Source: Motacilla alba alba (lineage: Eukaryota > Chordata > Aves > Passeriformes > Motacillidae). Taken from it: DNA of 64,000 nucleotides. Both the position numbers and the translations under genes were made by a program. Location of the stretch: NCBI RefSeq assembly GCF_015832195.1, contig NC_052034.1:5791501-5855500 (forward strand), written 5' to 3'. Below the pieces are notes generated by a model that ran no database searches, was not told where the DNA came from, and saw only the letters and a program-made list of their open reading frames with translations. Positions 35,101-47,100 of this stretch are shown here, in pieces (position 1 is the first letter of the stretch; each line of letters starts with the position of its first letter).

Positions 35101-38100
35101 CAGGTATTTTTATCCTGAAGAGGTTTGAAGGAATTTCAGGCATGCATGTGGGACTTGGGTTTGTGTTTGGTTGGTTTTTGGTACGAAGGATACAGGTTTT
35201 GAGCATCTTCCTTCGAAGCTGAGCTTTTCCCCTGTGTTTTCAGTACTGGCAGAGAGGTGAGGAGTTTAGTAATTTGTGAATTTCCGTGGCTCCGGAGTTT
35301 GTCTTCCCAAATCCCTCATTTATAAAGCTTAATTGACAAATTCATCCGTCAGAGACTTGTCTCCTTTCAATTACAGCCACCAGTATGTGCCTAATTTCCA
35401 AAGCATCAGCCTTGCTGAACAGATCATTCCAGGATCTCTAACATCAATCAGTATAGAATTTTGATGGGATTCCCATCAATCAGCTGGGAATTTTGTTGAC
35501 ATGTGTCTACATGTTATTTTCCATTGGAACAGACATTTTAGCTATTGACAAGTACCATTTGTCAGATAATGTTGTGGTTGTGATGTTTTGTAACTCTGCA
35601 CCCCCCTTTTTAGGGCTCTGTAAGGAATTTGGTGCTTAGCTGGTTCTTTTTCTCAGCTCAGATCAGAGACAGCCCATTTGCCACTGGATGGTGCCAGCGA
35701 GAACCTCTGCAAGGAAAATTGCAAAAAATAAAGCAAAACCTTTCTGATGTGTCTGGTAGGTGCCTGATCCAGACTGGGATCACACCACAGTGATTTCTGG
35801 AAGGGGAACAGGGAGCTGCAGACCCTCTGTGTGTTCCCATGGAGTTGAATTTCCTGCACTGGGGGCTCAGCTGTGCCAGGAAGCCCCTTGTGATGGAGCC
35901 ATCCCTGAGCAGCTCCTTGCCCACCTACCACAAGAGTTTCAACGGCTGGGGGAAGCTTGTTTTCCTGCCTTACAGCTCACACATCCTGATTTTTGCAAGG
36001 ATATGAGAGCAGGAGTGATGTTCCAGTCTGCCACAAAGTGCCATTTTTCTGCAGGGAAGTGCAGAAAAAAAAACAAACCCAGTTAGGGCAAGTACAACAC
36101 TTAACTTCCCTTCCACTGCCACCTCCATAAAAATTCAGCCCACTTGCAAAAAGCAAGCCAGGAGGTCTTCCCCACCCAGGCAGTTTTTGGGATGTGATCA
36201 GGCATTGCTGTGGGTTTTTAGGGCAGTTAGGATTAGGTGAAGGGGAGATTTTGACTTTATTTTAGAAGGTTGGTTTATTATATTATGATATATATTATAT
36301 TAAAAAGACTACACTATAATTATACTATAAAGAATAGAGAGAGATAATTATTAGAAGGTGAGATAGGAATAGAAATGAATGAATAATAAAGTTTTGTGAC
36401 TTTTACAGAGTTTGAGAGTTGTTGCTTCCTCGATTGGCTACTAAGTAGAAACATTCTATATTGACTAATTGAGGAAGTACTTGTTGTATTTTATAGTAGC
36501 AGATAACAAATTGTTCACACTTGAAGCTGAGGCCCTCTCAGCTTCTCAGGAGAAGAAAATCCTAGTAAAGGGATTTTCATAAAGTATCACAATTACAATC
36601 AGGAACTGGAAATGTGTGAGTCTCCCAGAGCTTTAATTTATATCTGTACATATAAACAGGCATTGACAGGGTGAGAGGCTCATGGGGGCTCTCTGGCTTG
36701 CACGGTTGAGCCATTTCATAGAATCATTGAATCACAGAAGGGTTTGGGTTGGGAGGAACCTTAATGCTCAATTTGTTCCATCCCCTGCCATGGTCAGGGG
36801 CACTTTCCACTATCCCATATTGCTCCAAGCCCCATTCAGCACTTCCAGGGATGGGGCAGCCACAGCTCCTCTGGGCAACCTGAGCCAGGGCCTCACCACC
36901 CTCACAGGGAAGAATTACTTTTGTAAAGTAAGAAGTGTTAATGGTTCCTGGGCTAGGGAATGGTTGCTGTTTCTAGGGAAGGAGAGTAAGGAGGGCTTGG
37001 AGATAAAAGTGATGATGTGAGCAGGATGAGGGGTCTTGTTCTCTGGAGAGCACCTGGTAGGGACATTCTGGGCACGCAGTGTGGTCATAAAAATGAGTGT
37101 CCCTGTGAAACAGCCATCCAGGAATGCTCTGAATCTCCCACCTGGGAGCCTGTGCTTGATGGCATGGATGTACCCTGCAAGCCCAGAGTGCTCTTTGAAA
37201 TGTCAGCACCTCTGCACTCTCAGAATCATCTCCTGCAGCCTGGCTCCCTTGGGGGCAGGAGCTTCCAGCTGTGGAGGGAACACTGCCTTCCCTCAGCCTT
37301 CTCAGAGCTCCTTCATTTTTCCTCCTTTTCTTCATTTCCGCTTCACTTTAGTAGCGTGGCGAGCCAGAGGTTCCTGTTTCAAGCAGCAGAACGTTGTATT
37401 TCATTAACTCCATTACACACTTGGTTTAATTTCCAATTAGCTTGGGATGCTGGGGAAATAATCTGATTGCTTTGACTGGTTGGCGTTCTGGATGTGCCGA
37501 GCTTCCCTCCTGTCCCCCCAGCCCCTGCGAAGCTTTTCTGTGTGGGCTGCCAGGCAGACATGCAGGTTTTCAGCCACCCCCTTCCCTCCCTGGTGCTGTT
37601 TGGTACCATTTGCTCTGAGCTGGAGGTTTGAGCTGCCAGAAGGAATCACTTGGAAATCACAGTGCTCCTACCTCTGCAGCTTCCCTCGAGGTCGGGTCTG
37701 GTCTGCCTGGCTGCAGAGGGAGTTTGTCTGGAGGTGGATTTAAAACTGTTGGGTTCTTCTTAAAGCTGTGATGTAGATTTAAATGTAGACGTTTGGGCTT
37801 GTTTTTTTATATTTTTATTTTTATTATTATTATTTTTTAATAAGAGCCTGGGAGATTTTGATTATCCTCATCCCATTCACGCTTCTCCAAGAACCTAAGT
37901 TTATTGGGAAATTCTGATAATTTTCTCCAAATTTGTCAATAAATTCCAAAAAATTTCCTCCAGTAAATTCCTCCAAATTTGTCCAAATTCCTCCAGCCAA
38001 AAGGAGGTTTATTGTCATTCAGCTCATCCGTGCTCCAAAGGGATGTTGCTGTGGCTGCATTTGAATAATGTCATTGTGTACCCAGGGTAAACTGATTTAC

Positions 38101-41100
38101 ATCAGCAAGCCAGGGACCTGTTATTGTTTTTAATTATTATTAATTCTTCAATCTGCTCTGCATTTTTATTTTCTGGGGGATTTTTAGGCAGATCATAATT
38201 TGGTAGCTCTTAGCTTAAAGTTGGTATTAATTGTGAGTCAAATGAGGCTTTTTCCACTGGAGTTAACTTGAAATTTTAAAAGCTTTTTCTGTTCATTAGC
38301 TGTTTGTACTACATATCTGTGGCTACTGGGTTGACTTCTGTTTTTTCATTATTTTTGAGGACTCAAGACTACACCAGCTGGTAGTTTTATGTACTTTAAG
38401 TCTGCCTCTTCCAAAGTATGGGATAAACTGGTTGTTTTCTCATCAAAACAAACATGGGGCATGTTTTGAAAAGCAGAGAACACTTTGTCTGCTAAGGAAA
38501 CTTAGGGGTTTTGGCATTCAGCCTGTGAAACTTGTCTAGTTCCTTGGTCCTATACCATTTATAAAGCTTTAGCTTACTTTTATGTCCCCCAGCAATTCTA
38601 TCATTTTTTCTTTTAAAGAGAAAATAACTTCTTGTAACTGATCACTTTGTTCTTGCTGTTTAACATAGTTGGGCTTCCTGACGTTGTGTTGCTGTGTTAA
38701 GGAAGAAGTGTTAACCCAGCTGAAGACTTAAGGTTCATCTTTGACATTGCAGATTTTTTTTTTTTGGCCAAAAATCATCTTTCTAAATATTTCCAGTGGC
38801 ACTTCCAGGAGTGCCAAAGCACACAGTGGATTAGCAGGTGATGTAACACCAGAATTGGCATTGAGTGGTTCTTTGTGGACTTCTTGCCATACCTGAGTGA
38901 GAACTCTTAGTGGGGGATGCTTCAGTCCTTGACCCGACCTCTCACTTGGTGGGAGCAGTTGGCAGAGCAGGAGCTGTGCTGGAATTGTGCAGTGCTGCTC
39001 TGTGTTCCTGTTGCTGCCTGAGGCAGTGGCAGTGCCAGGGAAGAGGTGAGGCTGTGTGCTCCAGCCAGTGTTTGTGTTGGACTGCTTCCTGAGAGCTGTT
39101 TGCCTTTCAGCTGTGCCGCGGCTGTGTGAAAGGCCTTGAAGATGCTGATTGTTTTTGTTGGCATAGCACAACACCACAACACGTCAATATGTTCAGTGCA
39201 AATAGCCAGCAAGTCCTTTTTTTAATAAATAATTGTTTAAAGTTTGCATTTATTCCCCACCCTTTCCCTTATCCCCTTCAGTTATCTCCTTGTCACTGGT
39301 GCTGAGGTGGGAGGTGAGGACCAGCTTTGGTTGTGGACTGCAAATTGTTGATCCCAGCTCCTCTGGCAGGACTGAGCTGCCCCCAGATGTTTCACAGCCC
39401 CTCCCAGTCCTTTTGCTGACCCTCAAGGAGACCACAGCCCATGTTCCTAAGCCCATCTGGCCTTCTGCCTTCTTCATGGATTCTTTGAATGGGATTATGG
39501 CTGGATTGCCACGTGCTGTCCCATCCTCAGCTTTGAGCTGGACACTTGCAATTTTGCTGACAGGGACCCAAAAGATGCTGAGAGCAAAAGCTCATTCTCA
39601 GTTTGGTCTCTGGGGTGGAGCTGCTGCTCTTCACCTGTGGCAGCTGCATTTCTGTGCATCCTTTGCCCATGGCAAACACAGGGAAAGACTCCATGGGCCC
39701 TGCAAGGAAGGAAATAGAAGCACATGGTTTAGGATACCCTGGAAGTGCCCAAAAATATCTGAATATGGCACCTGGGGACATGATTTAGTGGTGAGCTTGG
39801 CAGTGCTGAGTTAATGGTTGGATTCAGTGATTTTGAAGCTCTTCTCCAGTCTCAGCTCTATTCTAAAATTCTCTGTTAGTTACTAATTTATCAATTACTG
39901 CAACAAAGTGCCTGGCAGTGTGAGTGCAGTTGCCAGAGCTCCTGTCCCTCTGTGTGACTGACAGGTCCCTTTCTCTGATGCTTTGACTATGTAAATTTTT
40001 TTGTCAATTCAAAACTTTTTTTCCCAAAATACTGTCATTTTGTAAGTACTTTTTCATAAGAGTTTTGAATTTTTCAGTGGCTTTTGTGGTTTGTCTTCAC
40101 TGGTAACTTCAAAAATACAATGATACTAAAAATCTTTCACTTCATTTTTGTGCTGTGTCACATTAACCATTCAGGAATTAGGCAAATTAAATAATGAGGA
40201 GGATAAGCAGCCTATCTTAATAAGTTCCTCATTAAAACAGTACAAGAAGACAGCAGCACTGATTGCTAATGATTTTGGTGACAGAAGGCTCATTCAGCTA
40301 ATGAAATTCATAAAATCTTGGATCAAAATCCTATCTCTGACCTCTAGGTGTGAAATGCAGAACAATCAACATTACTGTGCCTGTGCAATGACTTTGGAAT
40401 ATATTGGTTTAATGTCAAGCAGGGATGGGAACAAAGCAGGGAAAGTTCTGGTTGTGCTGTTCTTGTTTTCATTGTACTGCATCAAAAGCATCTTTAGCCA
40501 TCCAGACAATCAGATGATTTTAGATAAGATGGTTCTTTGCCTTAATCTCATAGAAAATAACACTATAAATCTTCATTTGAGCAGATATTTATTGGGAGTT
40601 GGGCTGGACATGACGTACATTGTAAAACGTCCTGAAAACACCTTTTCATAGGGGATTTCATTTTTCTGTGTCAAACTCAGCTGAAATCCCTTTTCATGTT
40701 GGTTAGACAAATAAGACTTTTTGCAGTCTAATTTGCAGTTAGTCCCATCTGCAAATTTTCTATTTTGTCTCTATATTCTGCAGTTCTTCTATTTAAAAAA
40801 AAAATCTTCCCATGGAGTCTGTTGGAATAACTGTTGAATTTGAGTATGGAGCTAAGAATTAGAAATTTATGCTGCGCTCCCTCTTCTGTTTGTGTCATTC
40901 TGGACCCTGGACCTCCTCTCTGTGCTTCATTTAATCTGTGCTTAGAAAAGAGAAGACCTTATATAGTCCTAAATGCAGCAGGAATATTTTCAGGGATGAG
41001 TTGTGCTGGAGTGCTTGCTTTACCGTAGCTCCATAAAGCAAAAGGATGTTCTGGAGACTGAAACTGAAATATGGCTTATTAAAAATTTAGCAGGAGTTGC

Positions 41101-44100
41101 CCATTTTCGAGAAATGGTTTGTTTGCTCTCAAACTGGGTGACCTGCCAGTGCTGCTGCAGAGCTGGAGGCTGCCAGGCACCTGCCAGCTCATTTCTGGAT
41201 CACTGCTAAGCCATGTGCCATGGGGAAATCGGGCAAGAGGCACACATTCCTGAAAAAATAGGGCAGCTGGAGGTTTGGGCACCCTGACTGTAAAGCTGAG
41301 CATCCCCTGGAACTGGAGGAGCATGTGGAGCCTGCAGGGTGGTGGTGTTCCTGTGGATGCCACAAAGTCTCTTGTGGTGTCCTTGTCTGGGTTCCTGTTC
41401 CTCCCAGCGAGGCTTTGGGCTCTGCAGGTTGGTTGTGAGGTGGTGCTGCATCCCAGAAGGCTCAGATAACTGCAGTGGCAGCTGACAGAGCTGCAGTTTG
41501 CTCCCTGGATCAATCCTGCCCAGCCCCTCCTGCTCTGCTAACAAGGAGCTCTTCTCCCCCCAGGTGGTAGCGAACGCCGTGGCCGCCCTGTCAGAGATCA
41601 GTGAGTCCCACCCCAACAGCAACCTGCTGGATCTGAACCCTCAGAACATCAACAAGCTGCTGACAGCCTTAAATGAGTGCACAGAGTGGGGGCAGATCTT
41701 CATCCTGGACTGTCTGTCCAACTACAACCCCAAGGATGACCGGGAAGCTCAGAGGTGCGGTGGCTTTTGGTGGCACTTGGGGGCTGCTGGGGGTGGTACA
41801 GCTCTGAAAGGACTTCTGGTAACAGGGTGCTGTGGCAGCATAAATAAGACTTGATAAACTAGATTTAAAAGCAAAGCTACTTTTGGTAGCTGGGCCAATG
41901 CTGGAAACCTGCCCCTTCCCTCTGCAGAACCATTTTCTCTGTTCATCTTTTTTTATTTTATTTTATTTTCTGTTTAAAAGGCTGGTTCTTGTGGGGACTG
42001 GCACTACTAAGAAGGGATCAGCCCAAGAGCAAGCCTGTAACAGTGGAAGCACTGTTTGGAGGATTTTCTGGTTTAAAGCAGAGCTTTCCTATTTGGTTTT
42101 GCTGCTTTGAGAGGCAAGAAGCCTTTATAGGTTTGTGGGTTTCCAAAGTACTGCAGGGCTGGAATATTTTCTAACTGGAAACTAGTCTGTGATATGATAG
42201 AAGTGAAAATAAAGGTAAGAAATCATCTTCCTTATTGTTCCAAATTCACCTTTGTGCTTTTACCTTTAACTGCAATGACTAAGTCTAGATAGAAAGACTT
42301 TAGGGTTTGGGTAGTGGGCTGTTAGTTTGTGCACTTTAAGCCTCTTCCTCATCTGTCTCCAGAATCACAAAAAGCCAGATTGTGTTCCCAAGAAAACAAG
42401 GATTCAGCCAGAAAAGTAACTTGGAACAGGGAGACTCTGAGATGATGTATTTAATGCAGCTGATGTGGGGATGGAGGGGGAGGAAGGATCACAAGCCCAC
42501 GTACAAAATCCTGGCCAGACCAGTTGGAATTTGATGGGTTTCTTCATTGACTCTTTTTTTGATGCACTGTTTCTAAGAAGCCTCCCAGTAGTCTTGCTGG
42601 GGTGTTTTTTTCTTCCCCTTGTGTTCTGTTTCTGTGCCAGAAACAGCTCTTAATGAGTGCTAGAAACCTGCAGAGATCTCCAGGGTGTGAGCCTGGTGTT
42701 ATCCCAGCTCTGTCAGAGGAACCACTGGTCTGAGCACCTGTGAACATGTCCCAGTTCCTCAGCTGCAATTCCTCTGAAGAGTGATTTATCCTTTTGCTCC
42801 TTTGTGTGGAATTTATTTCCTGGAGTCAGACAGCACTGGGAAGGCCACCCTCCTTTCCAGCAAAATGTCACTGCCCTGGGCACGGGGAAACTGAGGCACA
42901 GAGAGAGGAAGCAGCTGGGGCATGCAGGTGACCTTAGGCAGAGGCAGCTGGGGGTGCCCTAACCCTGACTTGGATTTCTCTGCCCTTCACTGAGCTGTGC
43001 TGCTTCCCTTCCAGCATGGCTGAAAGCAAATCTTGCAGGGAGAGAAACTTCAGGAGGCACAGATGGGAATAAGATTGTTCTGGGTTAGCAACATGCAGGA
43101 GGGAGTGGGAAGAAACTTGACAGATGCTGTAAGAAAGACCATATGAACCCAAACTTCCTTTCTTTTTGGGATGGGCTGTTTAGGATGCAGTTTGATTACA
43201 GGATCCATTATGGCAAGTGGGATTTGGGAGGATATTTAGGTCACTCTTTTCTTGTGTATGCAGAGGAACAGAAATCTTTTTCTGTTGGAATGACAGCAAC
43301 CCCCCAAGCAAGCCAGAAGCGTGTATCAATTCTGAATGATTATATGGAGGCTAAAGTGTTTTTCCTGTAGCTGTTTTTGTTAAAGTTATGTTTGTAAGTG
43401 ACAGACAAGATCACACAAATAGAAAATACCACCAGGAAAAAGCAGGAAGTGTGGAATTGTTCCTGAGCTGACTGTGGCAGGAGAGAAACTTGAAGCTGTC
43501 AGAGAAGTCCCTGTTTGTTTCCTGCTGCGTTCAGGAAAACAGGACTTTGCTCATTCATTGTGAACAAAACCAAATCCAGGCAGTGTCTGAGAAGCAATGT
43601 GCCATCTCCTAAACTTAGATTTGTTATATTTGGCACCCTGAAATCCATTTGAACCCTTTCTTGTGCCTCTGTCCCCAGCATCTGTGAGCGGGTGACCCCC
43701 CGGCTGTCTCACGCCAACTCAGCAGTGGTGCTGTCAGCAGTGAAGGTCCTGATGAAGTTCCTGGAGCTCCTTCCCAAGGACTCTGACTATTACAACATGC
43801 TGCTGAAGAAACTTGCCCCTCCTCTGGTGACCCTGCTGTCTGGAGAGCCTGAAGTTCAGTATGTTGCCCTGAGGAACATCAACTTGATTGTGCAGAAGAG
43901 GTAAAGGCTCAGGGGGTTTAATTCCTGTGTTGTCAAAGGCCATCTGTTATCTCGATCTCCAGCTATTGCCACATGCCCAGAATGTCTTTTAATCCAGGCT
44001 CAGATCCCTTGAGAGCCAGGTTAAACAGTCTCATGACTCTGGTAGGCTGAACTGATTTCCTTTACAGCATACTTGTGATACCAGTTTCATGCAGTATTTC

Positions 44101-47100
44101 TTTACCTGCCTCTCGTCACCTTCTCTTTATGAGTAGTCAGAATTGCCCTCTATAAATCAAAATGGCAAACAGGAACAGTTCACAGTGACCTGCAGGATCT
44201 CACAGTGCCTGTGTTACTCTGCTCAGCACAGAGTCACCAGGCTGGTGACATCTTGGTGCACAGTGGGTTGGGGTTTTTCCCACCACTTTGCTCCCGTGTT
44301 CATGTTTCATTGCTGCTGATCCTTGCTGGAAAGGTGAGATAGCTTGGATAGCTCTTTGTGATTGTATTAGGGCAGAGTTACTGTGCACTGGCGTCTTGCA
44401 AGTGAAAGTGGAAATGAATTTGTGGGTTTTGCATTGAGATAAGGATGTTTCTATTATTCTTGCACTGAAAATATTGTTGTTCACTGCCTGTCGTGGTTGG
44501 TTCAGCAGCTCAAATAGAGTTAGCAGAGATGTAGCTGAAGAAAGACTTGAATTAATGCATTTTTGTATCTAAATCTTTTTGACCTGACTTCTTTCTTCAA
44601 ATTGGTGTGTGCACATGTTAGGCATAAAATCAGAGTCAGAGAATGGTTTGGGTTGAAAGGGACCTTAAAGATCATCCAGTTCCAACTTCCTCTGCAGGTT
44701 TCACATTCCAAATTACTGAGAGCCCTGTCCAGCCTGGTCTTCAACACTTCCAGGGATGGGGAGTCCATGGCCTCCCTGGTCAACCAGGGCAAAATGACAC
44801 CATTCTGATTCTCAGGGGATATTTGGGGAGATTTCTAAAGTAAAAATGTGCCTGTTGTTACAACAGTTTGAGGTTTTTTACCACTCTTGTGACGTTATGT
44901 TCCCTGCAGGCCTGAAATCCTGAAGCAGGAGATCAAAGTGTTCTTTGTGAAGTACAACGACCCCATCTATGTCAAACTGGAGAAACTGGACATCATGATC
45001 CGCCTGGCCTCGCAAGCAAACATTGCCCAGGTCAGCTGGGGCACTCCTGCTGTGCTCTGGGAGGGGAAAACCCTGCCCTGCTCCTTGTGGGAGGGTGTTT
45101 GCAGCTACCCCTGGAGTCAGCAGCACTTTTTAGGCATCACTGTGCCTGGTGGAGTGCTCTGTGAGTTCTTTACTGGGAGGTGGTGGAGTTTCCCCCAGAA
45201 TTGAAATGTTAATAGCGTGGCATGGATGCATCGTGACCGTGAGGTGGATCCTGCTTCGCTGATGACAATTCCAGGAGGAGAACTCATGGGTCCTGTCAAA
45301 TGAGTCACTGCCAGTGCTGAGGTTGGAATGAGAGCCTTGTTTCAAGGGAGAGGGATGTGCCTGTAAGGGAGGCATTCAGAAAGGCCAAACATTATTGAAG
45401 TGTGAATTTCAAGTTAGTGAAATTGTTATAACGCTTGCACAGGCACTCTTCAGAGCTAAAAAAATCCTGCTTGTGCTTAACTTGCTTCCAGAGTGGGAAT
45501 AGCACAAAGCTGAAGCTGAACTGAATTGAGATTCACTTTACAGTGTAGATTCTTCTTGTATTTGATGTTGGTTTAGAGCAGATCCCTTGGAGGAGGCGTT
45601 CTCGAGTGCATCCCTGGCCATGAGGCCTAACACTAATGCAGAATGATTAATGCCTCTGGTTAGTGCTATTATTGTCTTATCCTAATTGTCACAGAACAAT
45701 TTCATTTCATGTGACATTTTGAAGCAGCTCCTTCAGCCTTCTCTTGATGGTTTTTGGAACTGAGCAAGGTAATTCATGCCCTTTTTGTGCTGGGGGCATG
45801 GAAAATATTTTCAAAATCAGTTTCTGTGTGAACATATTCGGAATTTTGCCTTTACTGTTGGTAGGCTCCACACCAATTTGAATTTATAATGTTCCAATAA
45901 TACGGGCTGTTTGCATGAAAGGCAGTGGTGTCTGGAGGGCAGTCTGAGATCTGCAGACTAATGAATGAATCTCTCCAGCTTCTGAGGAGGCATTCATAAA
46001 ACAACACACGCGTTAGCAGGAATATGTCCTGGAATGAGACCTGAGAGCAGCTTCCACCCACGTCCTCCCGTGCTGCTGGTGGAGATTCTCCATCCCCGTG
46101 CCCATCCTGGACCAGGGCACCAGGATGGTTCCAGCCCAGGCCTCGGGCAGTGTTTGGGAAGCATCAGCTGCTAAAGGCAGGTGCTCCAAGGGCCGTGCAA
46201 TGTAGATCATCCAAGGAAATAATAAAACTTCAAAACACAGATGTCCTGTCTCCTCCTTGCAGATTTATCTGTCTGCAGTCTGGCCCTTCATGGCCTCTTT
46301 ATCTTGTCATTCTTCTGAGCAATTTGCTTGGATGAGAGATTTTTCAAAGGACTGTCTGGCTTTGTGCTGCTCCTCTCTCCCTCACCATCTATTTGTGACA
46401 TCACAATTAAATCCCTGATGTCATGTTTGGCATGAGAAACTGAAATAAATCGAGCTTTTGAGGGAATATAAATTACATATGGTCTTGTCTTGAAATAATT
46501 TTTTGTAAGCTAAGTGATTTAAGACCAAGCTTTTTAGTTAAAGGTCTGCAAGATCCTAGCAGATCCTGGGTTTAGCCCTTCATCGGTTTCCATTAGCAAA
46601 AACACTGAGACAAAATAATAAATCTTAGTTTTACGAGGGGAAGTATCTTCATGCTGTTATTAATCTGTGTATAGATGTTCCAGAGTGTCCTCAGATCTCC
46701 TCTGCATCTTCTGTTTGGATTCACCAGGGATCCAAAGGTTCATCTCAGCAGAGAAAAGGAGAGATCAGAAATGGTTGTTGCTGAGAGCTTTGCACACAGC
46801 AAATGTCTTTTCAGTGTAGGAAGGAATAAAAACTTTGAAGTTCGGTGGAGCTGATTTTTCCTCAGCTCTTGTTCAGGAGGATTGAAAAGAATTAAGACCA
46901 GGCCACCTTTGGACTTTGTCCAGCCTACACCAAGTGTAACCCACACCAGTTTGGATTGCACACCGCTGTAACCAAACAGTGGGCTGATGGCAGAGTTTGC
47001 AGGATGTGTGTGGTAGCTGTGAAGGCATATCCTGCTCATCTTCTGGTGCCCCAGCAGCATCACCTGTGAGGCTGGGCTGCTCTCTGAGTGTCCCCAGGGG

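Larger units (their letters stand above)
28984..41563 (+). other. AP2B1: AP2B1 intron 5 (12.6 kb)
   Basis: The largest intron of the window lies between the exons encoding residues 94-175 and 176-238. It holds two solo LTRs, two CR1 pieces, several simple repeats and long unique AT-rich sequence. No coding exon of another gene was recognised. The longest open frames (34317-35096 minus, 259 codons; 40148-40651 plus, 167 codons) show no known domain. Confidence 0.8.
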
